DNA of 7,455 nucleotides from Caldifarciminota bacterium 4484_100. Lineage in GTDB: Bacteria; Hydrothermota; Tepidihabitantia; SM23-42. The position numbers and the translations under genes are program-made. The notes under the pieces are model-generated. The model had not been told where the DNA came from and made no database searches. It was given only the letters and a program-made list of their open reading frames with translations. Positions 1-6,100 of the stretch are shown piece after piece. Every line of letters starts with the position of its first letter. Within the stretch, counting starts at the first letter, position 1. The stretch is taken from contig MUKB01000116.1 of the NCBI GenBank assembly GCA_002049785.1, positions 1-7,455 on the forward strand, read 5' to 3'.

Positions 1-656
1 TAAATCTCTTTGAGTCGGTGAGGGAATTGAAATTGGACCCGAAGATACACATTGCAGGCTCGAGTGAGGAATATGGTTTAGTCTATCCTGAGGAGACTCC
101 AATCAAAGAGACAAATCCATTAAGGCCCTTGAGCCCCTATGCAGTCAGCAAGGTTGCCCAGGATTTTCTCGGGTATCAGTATTTTAAGAGTTATGGTCTG
201 AAGATTGTAAGAACCCGTGCCTTCAATCATACCGGACCCAGACGTGGAGATGTCTTTGTAACATCCAATTTCGCCAAGCAGATTGTTGAGATTGAAAAGG
301 GGATGCGGCCTCCTGTTATCAAGGTGGGAAATCTGAATGCGGTGCGCGATTTCCTTGATGTGCGCGATGTGGTTCGTGCCTATGCCCTGGCCCTGGAAAA
401 GGGTGTTCCTGGCGAGGTCTATAATATCGCTTCGGGAAAGGGAATTAAGATTAAAGAACTGCTCGAACGGTTGATTAAAATCTCCGGTGTTGACTTAAAG
501 ATTGAAACCGACCCGAGCCGTTTGAGGCCCAGTGATGTTGAACTCCTTATCGGCTCACCTGAGAAGTTCCAGATGGCCACCGGCTGGAAGCCTGAGATCC
601 CGTTTGACAAAACATTGAAGGACCTGCTCGATTTCTGGCGTAAAAGGGTGATATGA
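1..656 (+). CDS. NAD(P)-dependent nucleotide-sugar SDR (GDP-4-keto-6-deoxy-mannose reductase / GDP-mannose dehydratase type), 5'-truncated
   Basis: Partial gene. The reading frame is open from base 3 (Asn-Leu-Phe-Glu-Ser) and continues off the left edge, so the GTG at 18 is internal. About 217 residues are visible and roughly 95-100, including the Rossmann GxxGxxG motif, are missing. The active-site Ser-Ser-Glu is in the SSEEYG motif (about 57-80), and the catalytic pair is in YAVSK (Tyr codon 138-140). A FNHTGPRRG substrate-loop motif, then GNLNAVRDF and DVRDVVRAY, then a C-terminal RLRPSDV...GWKPEIPF...FW segment are typical of the Rmd/Gmd branch of extended SDRs. These act on GDP-4-keto-6-deoxy-mannose or GDP-mannose in the cytoplasm. 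The RDF and DVRDVVRAY forms favour the reductase, giving GDP-rhamnose. The GPRRG segment also recalls Gmd, so the exact reaction is open. Its stop overlaps the next start as ATGA, which suggests translational coupling. Confidence 0.88.
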   Translation, partial: NLFESVRELKLDPKIHIAGSSEEYGLVYPEETPIKETNPLRPLSPYAVSKVAQDFLGYQYFKSYGLKIVRTRAFNHTGPRRGDVFVTSNFAKQIVEIEKGMRPPVIKVGNLNAVRDFLDVRDVVRAYALALEKGVPGEVYNIASGKGIKIKELLERLIKISGVDLKIETDPSRLRPSDVELLIGSPEKFQMATGWKPEIPFDKTLKDLLDFWRKRVI

Positions 657-1570
657 AGACCGTTCTGATCACCGGTAGTGAAGGGTTTGTTGGCAGTTAT
701 CTCCTCAGTGCATTAAAAGAAGACCTTTATAAACTCGTTCCAACAAGCCATCCAAAATTGATTCCGAAGAAGGGTGAATATGTGCCTCTGGATATCCTCA
801 ATCTTGAAATGACTCAGGAGGTTATAAAGGCCCATAGGCCGGATATTATCTTCCACCTTGCAGCGATAAGTTCAGTTTCGCGTTCGTTTCGTGATCCTCC
901 GATTACATATAGTACAAATGTTTTAGGAACGGTCAATCTTCTGGAATCGGCCAGGGCTTTAAACTCACGGGTCCGTTTTATCTACATCTCAACCTGTGAG
1001 GTATATGGAGGGGGTCGTGGACTTTCTGAAGAAGATGAAGTTGTTTTGAAAAACCCCTATGCGGTCAGTAAATATGCTGCAGAATTGGCCTGCCAGAATT
1101 ATGGTCAGCTGGGAATTGACTGGATTATCCTGAGACCATTTACCCATACCGGACCGGGCCAGCCTGACAACTTTGTGCTCGCTTCAATCGCCCGGCAGAT
1201 TGCCGAAATGGAACAGGATAAGAGACCGCCGTTGATCGAATTGGGTAATATCGAGGCGGAGCGTGAGTTTATGAATGTGCGCGATGTTGTAAATGCTTAC
1301 CGTCTGGCATTGAAGAAATGTCGGGCAAAGAAAATTTATAATATCTCGTCAAACCGGGGTTATAGTATCTCTTCAGTATTACAGATTTTCAAAAAGATTG
1401 CCCGTAAGAAGTTTGAGATAAAGGTGACCGCTGAGAGGATTAGAAAGGTTGATATTCCTTATCTGATCGGTGATGGAAAGAGATTTTGTCGGGCCACAGG
1501 TTGGAAACCGAAGATTCCGATTGAAAAGACAGTCGAAGATTTATTGAATTACTGGCGCGCAAAGATATAA
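653..1570 (+). CDS. NAD(P)-dependent nucleotide-sugar epimerase/reductase (extended SDR, Rmd-like paralogue)
   Basis: Complete at 305 residues, the usual size for a GDP-4-keto-6-deoxy-mannose reductase-type SDR. The Rossmann motif GSEGFVG lies at residues 8-14, acidic LD at 46-47, HLAA at 68-71, and active-site Thr114 and Glu116 in STCEVYG. Catalytic Tyr136 and Lys140 are in YAVSK, followed by RPFTHTGPGQ at 161-170, VRDVVNAY at 209-216 and GWKPKIP at 283-289. It aligns end to end with the preceding gene, so the two look like an ancient tandem duplication. The substrate loop differs: Thr replaces the Asn of FNH, GPGQ replaces GPRR, and STCEVYG replaces GSSEEYG. The pair may therefore catalyse different steps. 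The start ATG overlaps the upstream stop by four bases, with AAGG five bases before it. It acts in the cytoplasm, making a deoxyhexose donor for surface glycans (inferred); a 4-epimerase role cannot be excluded. Confidence 0.88.
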   Translation: MKTVLITGSEGFVGSYLLSALKEDLYKLVPTSHPKLIPKKGEYVPLDILNLEMTQEVIKAHRPDIIFHLAAISSVSRSFRDPPITYSTNVLGTVNLLESARALNSRVRFIYISTCEVYGGGRGLSEEDEVVLKNPYAVSKYAAELACQNYGQLGIDWIILRPFTHTGPGQPDNFVLASIARQIAEMEQDKRPPLIELGNIEAEREFMNVRDVVNAYRLALKKCRAKKIYNISSNRGYSISSVLQIFKKIARKKFEIKVTAERIRKVDIPYLIGDGKRFCRATGWKPKIPIEKTVEDLLNYWRAKI

Positions 1571-1583
1571 AAGATTTAATTCA

Positions 1584-2678
1584 ATGAACATTTTGTTGAT
1601 TAATTGGCAGGACTGGCTCAACCCTTATGCAGGTGGGGCAGAGGTCTATCTCTATGAAGTATTTTCCCGACTTATAAAAAAGGGTCACCGGGTTATTCTA
1701 CTATGCAGTCGAGCCCCAGGACAGAGCCGATATGAGAAATTGGACGGGTTTGAAATCTATCGTCTGGGAAATCGGCAGAATTTTAACTTTTTTGTCGGTT
1801 CTGCCCTGAGGTCGATCTTACGACAGGAGACTATTGATATCATCATCGATGATTTGAATAAGATTCCGTTTTATTCTCCTTTTTTTACCAGAAAAAGGGT
1901 TCTGCCGATTGTTATGCATATCTTTCGTAGTTCCATATACCGGGAGACGAACCCTCTTTTTGCAAGTTATGTATTTTTTACCGAAAGGATGATTCCATTC
2001 TTCTATTCGGGATCAAATTTTGTGGCGATTTCAAAGAGCACTGCCCAGGACCTCAGGGAGATCGGGGTAGGTGGTAGAATTGATGTTGTCCATAGCGGTA
2101 TCCCTGAAATCCTTGAATTGAAGGATGTCCCGCGGGTTGATAATCTTGTCGTCTATGTGGGTCGGGTTAAGCGATATAAATCGATAGAACATTTTATCCA
2201 GGCACTAAAGCTCATCACCAGAAAAAAGGAGGTAAGGGCGAAAATCGTTGGCGATGGTGATGCCTTGACTTATTTAAAGGAGTTTGCTAATAAATTGGGT
2301 GTTTCTATTGAATTTTCGGGATATGTTAAGGATAGAGAAAAGTATAGAATATACAAGAGTGCGCGCGTCGTGGTCCAGCCGTCAATAAAAGAGGGCTGGG
2401 GTCTTACCGCGATTGAGGCCCAGGCCTGTGGAACACCGGTTGTCTGTGCTGATTCTCCAGGTTTGAGGGAAGCGGTTGTCCATAACAAGACCGGTTTTCT
2501 TTATGCTTATGGTGATATTGAAAACTTTGCACTGAGAATTCTCCAGTTAATCGATGATAAAAGGTTGTGGCAGAACTTTTCCCGGGCGGCAAGGCAGTGG
2601 GCTGAGCAGTTTTCCTGGGATACAGCTGCAGAGCAGATCGAAAAGATATTATATCAGGAATTGGGATATGAAAATTAG
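1584..2678 (+). CDS. GT4-family glycosyltransferase (glycosyltransferase group 1)
   Basis: 364 residues with a GT-B fold signature. The N-terminal acceptor-side domain opens NILLINW...NPYAGGAE (residues 2-20), the glycine-rich loop seen in many GT4 enzymes. The C-terminal donor domain begins near VVYVGRVKRYKS (189-200), where the Arg/Lys pair normally contacts the nucleotide diphosphate. It continues with IVGDGD (221-226), FSGYV (244-248), and the retaining-GT E-x7-E motif in EGWGLTAIEA with Glu270 and Glu278. CGTPVV and TGFL follow. No transmembrane segment is evident, so it should be cytosolic or peripheral on the inner membrane. The donor is probably a nucleotide sugar, plausibly the product of the two SDR genes just upstream; the acceptor is unknown. 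The start fits the family N-terminus, although the 13-base gap before it has no recognisable Shine-Dalgarno. Its 3' end overlaps the next gene by 11 bases. Confidence 0.9.
   Translation: MNILLINWQDWLNPYAGGAEVYLYEVFSRLIKKGHRVILLCSRAPGQSRYEKLDGFEIYRLGNRQNFNFFVGSALRSILRQETIDIIIDDLNKIPFYSPFFTRKRVLPIVMHIFRSSIYRETNPLFASYVFFTERMIPFFYSGSNFVAISKSTAQDLREIGVGGRIDVVHSGIPEILELKDVPRVDNLVVYVGRVKRYKSIEHFIQALKLITRKKEVRAKIVGDGDALTYLKEFANKLGVSIEFSGYVKDREKYRIYKSARVVVQPSIKEGWGLTAIEAQACGTPVVCADSPGLREAVVHNKTGFLYAYGDIENFALRILQLIDDKRLWQNFSRAARQWAEQFSWDTAAEQIEKILYQELGYEN
2656..2660 (+). promoter_or_regulatory. Ribosome binding site that decides the TPR gene start
   Basis: AGGAA lies eight bases ahead of the ATG at 2668, inside the end of the glycosyltransferase gene. 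Together with the hydrophobic signal sequence that starts exactly there, it favours 2668 over the far upstream ATG at 2554. Confidence 0.5.
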
Positions 2679-3789
2679 GTTTGCACTAATATCGTCCTTA
2701 TTCTTTTTATTGACCGGACTTATCTATCCCTGGGATAATAGAAAAGAGTTTGAATATGCAAAAAGGCAGTTTCAAAAGAATAATTATACGATAGCCGAGG
2801 TCTATTTCAGGGAGTTAAAAACTGAGGGAGGACCATACCAGCCACTCAGCGCCTACTATCTTATAAGAATATATCATAAAAGGGAAGATATACTGAGGCT
2901 TATCAATGAAGCCCACCATTTTCTTGAAGACTATCCCTATGATAACCATACCGATGAGGTATTTAAGATTCTCCTCTCAACATTGATTGAACATTCGGCC
3001 TATGAAATTGCAGCAGAGTATATCAAGAAATTTGACCAGTCCCGGATTGACGACAAAATTCTTATGAAGATTGCGGTTGGTCTGTATAGTACACATCCAG
3101 AAATCGCAGATGAACTACTTGGACAATGCAGTCAGACCGATACGGTAAAAATTCTGAGGGCGATGCTTAGGGCTCCGGATGCACGTTCTAAGTTTTTCGA
3201 ATCCATCTCCGGGAATAAGGGTTTGGTTTATCAGGTGGAGAATATGCTCCAGCTTGGCGATACAGTTGAAGCATATTTAAAATATCAAGAAATTGAAGAC
3301 CAGAAGTTAACCGATGGTCTTTTATACCGAACCTTATTGCTGGCATTAATATTTGAACCAGAAAATATCCATAGATACATTAATCGATTGGCTGGTGAAA
3401 AGGGGTATCGTGAAGAGGTCCGTTCTGTTGAAGAACTATTAAAGGGTAAACTACATATATACCCTGAATTTAAATGTCAGAAACTTCTGTCTATTTTTAA
3501 CCTGTTCCATCAGGATACTGTCATAAGGAATATCCCTGAAGAGGTCGAAGATGCCGGGCTTCTGATTGATAGTGTGAATATTATCAAGAGGTTGCGTGAA
3601 CTCAGACAGAAATATACGGATAATTTTTATTTAGATTCACTCTATTGTGAGGTGTTACTTAAAAAGAGACTCTACCTTCCTGCATACCGAATCATTAAGC
3701 GGTATATCGCATTTCGTAATACAAGTAGTTATGCCCGCAAGGTAAGGGCACTCTTCTATTATTACAATCGTGAGGTTCAGGGCATTTAA
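2668..3789 (+). CDS. Exported TPR-type repeat protein (possibly the 5' half of a split gene)
   Basis: 373 residues from the ATG at 2668. This start gives a signal peptide: MKIR, then a hydrophobic stretch of about 16 residues ending near LIYPWDN. No lipobox cysteine is present, so it is probably periplasmic or held by an uncleaved anchor. An ATG at 2554 is also in frame but would hide the signal behind 38 residues overlapping the glycosyltransferase. The rest is alpha-helical with TPR-like hairpins. The clearest is at 28-60 (EYAKRQFQKNNYTIAEVYFREL); others are near 62-90, 108-121 and 322-347. No named family is recognised. TPR proteins scaffold protein complexes, and the lptE-like gene downstream suggests envelope assembly (inference). 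The end is abrupt: helical residues ALFYYYN are followed by REVQGI and a stop, and TPR sequence resumes at once in the next frame. This suggests one longer protein of about 696 residues. Confidence 0.75.
   Translation: MKIRFALISSLFFLLTGLIYPWDNRKEFEYAKRQFQKNNYTIAEVYFRELKTEGGPYQPLSAYYLIRIYHKREDILRLINEAHHFLEDYPYDNHTDEVFKILLSTLIEHSAYEIAAEYIKKFDQSRIDDKILMKIAVGLYSTHPEIADELLGQCSQTDTVKILRAMLRAPDARSKFFESISGNKGLVYQVENMLQLGDTVEAYLKYQEIEDQKLTDGLLYRTLLLALIFEPENIHRYINRLAGEKGYREEVRSVEELLKGKLHIYPEFKCQKLLSIFNLFHQDTVIRNIPEEVEDAGLLIDSVNIIKRLRELRQKYTDNFYLDSLYCEVLLKKRLYLPAYRIIKRYIAFRNTSSYARKVRALFYYYNREVQGI
3746..3789 (+). other. Frame-change region between two TPR reading frames
   Basis: The upstream TPR frame ends with TAA at 3787-3789. 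The downstream TPR frame is open from 3746, just after its own TAA at 3743-3745. Any joining event must lie in this interval and must skip one base (+1) or an equivalent. A loss of one G from the run at 3780-3782 would read NREVQAFKGLVNCLF, a smooth helical join. No classic slippery heptamer and no RF2-type CTT-TGA site is visible, so a natural mutation or an assembly indel is likelier than programmed frameshifting. Confidence 0.5.
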
Positions 3790-4759
3790 GGGGTTGGTCA
3801 ATTGTCTATTTAAAGAGGACAGGTTCCCAGAGATATTGAAATATAAACAAAAGGATTTTCTTGCAGATACTGAACTTGTTAAGGTCTATGTGTGCTGCCT
3901 ACTGCGTATGGGAAGGTTGAACCTTGCTGATTCACTGATGGATGAGTTTTCACTTATGGATAATTGCCGGTGGGCCAATTATTATGGTGAATTCCTGATT
4001 GAGAAGAAGAGGTTCGGCCGCGCGGATGCGTATTATGACTCTGTTATTGGCCAGGTCGATAGCATCTGTCCTGAACTCTACTATAATTATGCCCGGGTTG
4101 CCCTTTTACAGGGAAAAACAGATACCGCCTTGCAGCGATTCAAATCATTTATCGATAAGTTTCCTCGAGGGGACTATTACTATAATGCGCTGTTCAAGAT
4201 TGCAACCATAAATTTTCTTAACCAGAACTTCGATTCTGCAGGACTATATTATGGATTGGCAGCCAGAAAAGGTTCACTCCGTTATGATGCTTTGAAGAAT
4301 CGTCTTCTCTGCTACAAAAAGTCAGGGAACTGGAAAAAGGCCTGTGAAACTGCAAAACAGCTGCTTGAGATTGGTTCTCCCGGGGATGAGGCGGAGATAT
4401 ACTTTGATATCGGATATGCACTCCTGCAGGACGGTCAGCCGGATTCGGCCCAGAAATATTTGAGTCGGGCTGTGCGCGCAATTCCAACTCCGGAATATAT
4501 CTACTGGTTGGCTGAGGCATATCTTGCCCGCGCCGATTTTGGACGGGCTTTGTATCAGTATCAAAGAATTGTCGCAGATTTCCCCGGGGCTGGAATGTGG
4601 AGGCCCACTGCTCAGTATAAGAGCGGTCTTATGCTCGAATTTATGGGAAGGTATGATGAGGCACGAAAGATATATCTGACCCTTATAAGAACAAGGGGAA
4701 AGGACGATATCTGGGCAAAGGAGTCCCGAAAGCGGTTGACCGCAATAAAAGGGAGATGA
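3770..4759 (+). CDS. Tetratricopeptide repeat protein without its own export signal (possibly the 3' half of the preceding gene)
   Basis: 329 codons if read from the GTG at 3770, which overlaps the previous gene by 20 bases. There is no Shine-Dalgarno before that GTG, no signal peptide, and no better ATG until residue 47, so the start is doubtful. The body holds regular TPR units of about 34 residues: roughly 103-136 (ELYYNYARVALLQGKTDTAL), 137-169, 171-204, 207-240, 241-274 and 280-313. The pattern of small residues at TPR positions, with segments like ALQRFKSFIDKFPRG, resembles YbgF/BamD-type envelope TPR proteins in style but not clearly in family. If joined to the upstream frame it would be the C-terminal repeat domain of one exported protein. 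If really separate it would be cytoplasmic and translationally coupled. It ends one base before the lptE-like start. Exact function is unknown. Confidence 0.72.
   Translation: MRFRAFKGLVNCLFKEDRFPEILKYKQKDFLADTELVKVYVCCLLRMGRLNLADSLMDEFSLMDNCRWANYYGEFLIEKKRFGRADAYYDSVIGQVDSICPELYYNYARVALLQGKTDTALQRFKSFIDKFPRGDYYYNALFKIATINFLNQNFDSAGLYYGLAARKGSLRYDALKNRLLCYKKSGNWKKACETAKQLLEIGSPGDEAEIYFDIGYALLQDGQPDSAQKYLSRAVRAIPTPEYIYWLAEAYLARADFGRALYQYQRIVADFPGAGMWRPTAQYKSGLMLEFMGRYDEARKIYLTLIRTRGKDDIWAKESRKRLTAIKGR
4750..4755 (+). promoter_or_regulatory. Ribosome binding site of the lptE-like gene
   Basis: AGGGAG sits five bases before the ATG at 4761 and within the last codons of the TPR frame, so lptE translation is probably coupled to that gene. 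Confidence 0.55.
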
Positions 4760-4760
4760 G

Positions 4761-5231
4761 ATGAAGAGGTTGTATATCAATCTTACTATTTTGCTTTTTA
4801 TTGCCTGCTGTGGTTATTCCACCAGGTCCCTGTTGCCAGGATATATGCAGCGGATCCATATCCGGCTGTTTGAGAATAATACGGTCAAACCCGGGCTTGA
4901 TGAGTTGGCAACAGAGGAGGTCATCAATGCATTTCGTAATGGCTCCAACCTTAAGATTGTGGACGAGGCAAGTGCTGACCTTCTGCTTGAGGGCAAGGTT
5001 GCACAATTCAACAAGGAACCTCACACCTATACTGCAAATCAGGAGGTGATTGAATACAAAATAACGATTGGCCTGACTGTGCGCTGTGTTGATCGTGTCA
5101 AAAACAGTATCTTCTGGGAAGGGACGGTATCAGACTGGGCGCTCTATTCCACTGATGAGGATGAGGGGATAAAAGATGCGATGAAAAAAACTGCAGAAAA
5201 GTTAGTTACAACAATCTTAACCAACTGGTAA
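4761..5231 (+). CDS. lptE: LPS-assembly lipoprotein LptE family protein
   Basis: 156 residues, the usual size of the short LptE family found outside Proteobacteria. The N-terminus is a lipoprotein signal: MKR, a hydrophobic core to Ala15, then Cys16-Cys17-Gly-Tyr-Ser. The FIAC lipobox would make Cys16 the lipidated residue. After it comes the family pattern: CGYS, a proline/glycine turn, IHIRLFENNTVKPGLDELATEEVI, ADLLLEGKV, then YKITIGLTVRC, an IFWEG strand and a closing helix that ends LTNW. LptE plugs the LptD beta-barrel in the outer membrane and helps deliver LPS to the cell surface. Its presence implies a diderm cell with LPS or a related glycolipid. It starts one base after the TPR stop and ends one base before the next TPR gene. 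No LptD is visible here. Detection is by motif reading only, so a related outer-membrane lipoprotein family is possible but less likely. Confidence 0.82.
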   Translation: MKRLYINLTILLFIACCGYSTRSLLPGYMQRIHIRLFENNTVKPGLDELATEEVINAFRNGSNLKIVDEASADLLLEGKVAQFNKEPHTYTANQEVIEYKITIGLTVRCVDRVKNSIFWEGTVSDWALYSTDEDEGIKDAMKKTAEKLVTTILTNW

Positions 5232-5232
5232 T

Positions 5233-6090
5233 ATGAGAAGGGGGTTGATAAAAATATCCCTGCCCGATTTTAACAGACAGGAGTTTGAAGATTTTCTATT
5301 GAAGGGGATAGATTTTGATACAGGAAGGCCGGTGGAAAACGAAATCGAGTTACCTTCTGATAAAGGGATTGAGAACTATATCAGATTGGGTAATGAAAAA
5401 TACTTCTTTTCTTTTTATAAAGAAGCCCTGTCATATTATGCCCTTGTCCTGAAAAATAATATCCAGACGATTGATGCCTGGGTTGGGCAGGTTAGAGTTC
5501 TGCTTGATCTTGGTGCCTATAAGTCTGCGTTATACTGGAGCGAAAGGGGAATTGAAATTTTAGCACCCAATCCTCTTTTAGAATCGCTGAAGGCGCTATG
5601 CCTTGTTTATACTGGAGATAATACTAAGGCGATAGGTATTATCAATCGCCCGGTGAGTGATTCAGACCCTCCTATGCTCTGGTTGATCCGTGGGGAGATA
5701 TTCATCAGGTTGAAGCGGTTTAGACACATTTTTTCGCGTCGGCGTGATATCGGTCCGCTCGGTGCCTTCTTCTCCTTTTTGAAGGCCCTTGAGCCGAACC
5801 CCAGGGATGGTTTTATGAATCAACGCATCGGTATCGCATATCTCCAGCAACATTATCTGGAACGTTCATTTGAGCATCTCCGTCTGTCATTGATTTCTGC
5901 ACCCCAGAATCCGCTGACCCTCTATTTCCTGGCTGAATATTACAGGCAGAAAAAGAATTATCGTTATGCACGCTTCTATGCCAAGAAGTCGATCGCCTTC
6001 AATCCAAACCTTGAAGTGGCAATTGAGTTGCTCCAGTTTCTCCATAGCCCGGTGATAAGATTGAGAGAGAAGTTAAGGTCGGTTATCTGA
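5233..6090 (+). CDS. Tetratricopeptide repeat protein, no signal peptide
   Basis: 285 residues. The N-terminal 45 residues are charged and non-repetitive (ISLPDFNRQEFEDFLLKG), with no signal sequence or lipobox, so it is probably cytoplasmic. TPR units follow: about 47-80 (IENYIRLGNEKYFFSFYKEAL), 81-114, 115-145, then 193-226 (GIAYLQQHYLERSFEHLRLSL) and 227-260. The hairpin at 149-190 is distorted by a basic insert, RHIFSRRRDIG (162-174). No enzymatic motif is seen and no named family is recognised. Position directly after lptE, with a one-base gap, suggests co-translation. The Shine-Dalgarno before the ATG at 5233 is weak. A TTG at 5245 has AGAAGG three bases upstream, so a start four codons later is possible but not preferred. 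It probably mediates protein-protein contacts; any role in envelope biogenesis is inferred from neighbours only. Confidence 0.8.
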   Translation: MRRGLIKISLPDFNRQEFEDFLLKGIDFDTGRPVENEIELPSDKGIENYIRLGNEKYFFSFYKEALSYYALVLKNNIQTIDAWVGQVRVLLDLGAYKSALYWSERGIEILAPNPLLESLKALCLVYTGDNTKAIGIINRPVSDSDPPMLWLIRGEIFIRLKRFRHIFSRRRDIGPLGAFFSFLKALEPNPRDGFMNQRIGIAYLQQHYLERSFEHLRLSLISAPQNPLTLYFLAEYYRQKKNYRYARFYAKKSIAFNPNLEVAIELLQFLHSPVIRLREKLRSVI

Positions 6091-6096
6091 AAGGAG
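6091..6096 (+). promoter_or_regulatory. Strong ribosome binding site of the S9 peptidase gene
   Basis: AAGGAG lies four bases before the ATG at 6101, in the 10-base gap after the TPR stop. It is the best Shine-Dalgarno match in the window and fixes the peptidase start. Confidence 0.7.
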
Positions 6097-6100
6097 AACA

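Noticed and set aside
18..20. GTG as start of the first SDR gene
   Set aside because: The frame is open upstream to the window edge and encodes conserved SDR residues (NLFES), and the Rossmann motif is missing, so the gene is truncated by the window.
3740..3800. Programmed +1 frameshift site
   Set aside because: I saw no CTT-TGA RF2-type site, no slippery homopolymer before the stop and no obvious stimulatory hairpin; an indel is the simpler reading, so it is listed only as a possibility.
4322..5024. Reverse-strand open frames of 113 and 152 codons
   Set aside because: They lie opposite well-supported TPR and LptE-like genes and show no domain pattern or plausible ribosome binding site.
6091..6100. 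Terminator or promoter between the TPR gene and the peptidase
   Set aside because: The gap is only 10 bases and is filled by a ribosome binding site.
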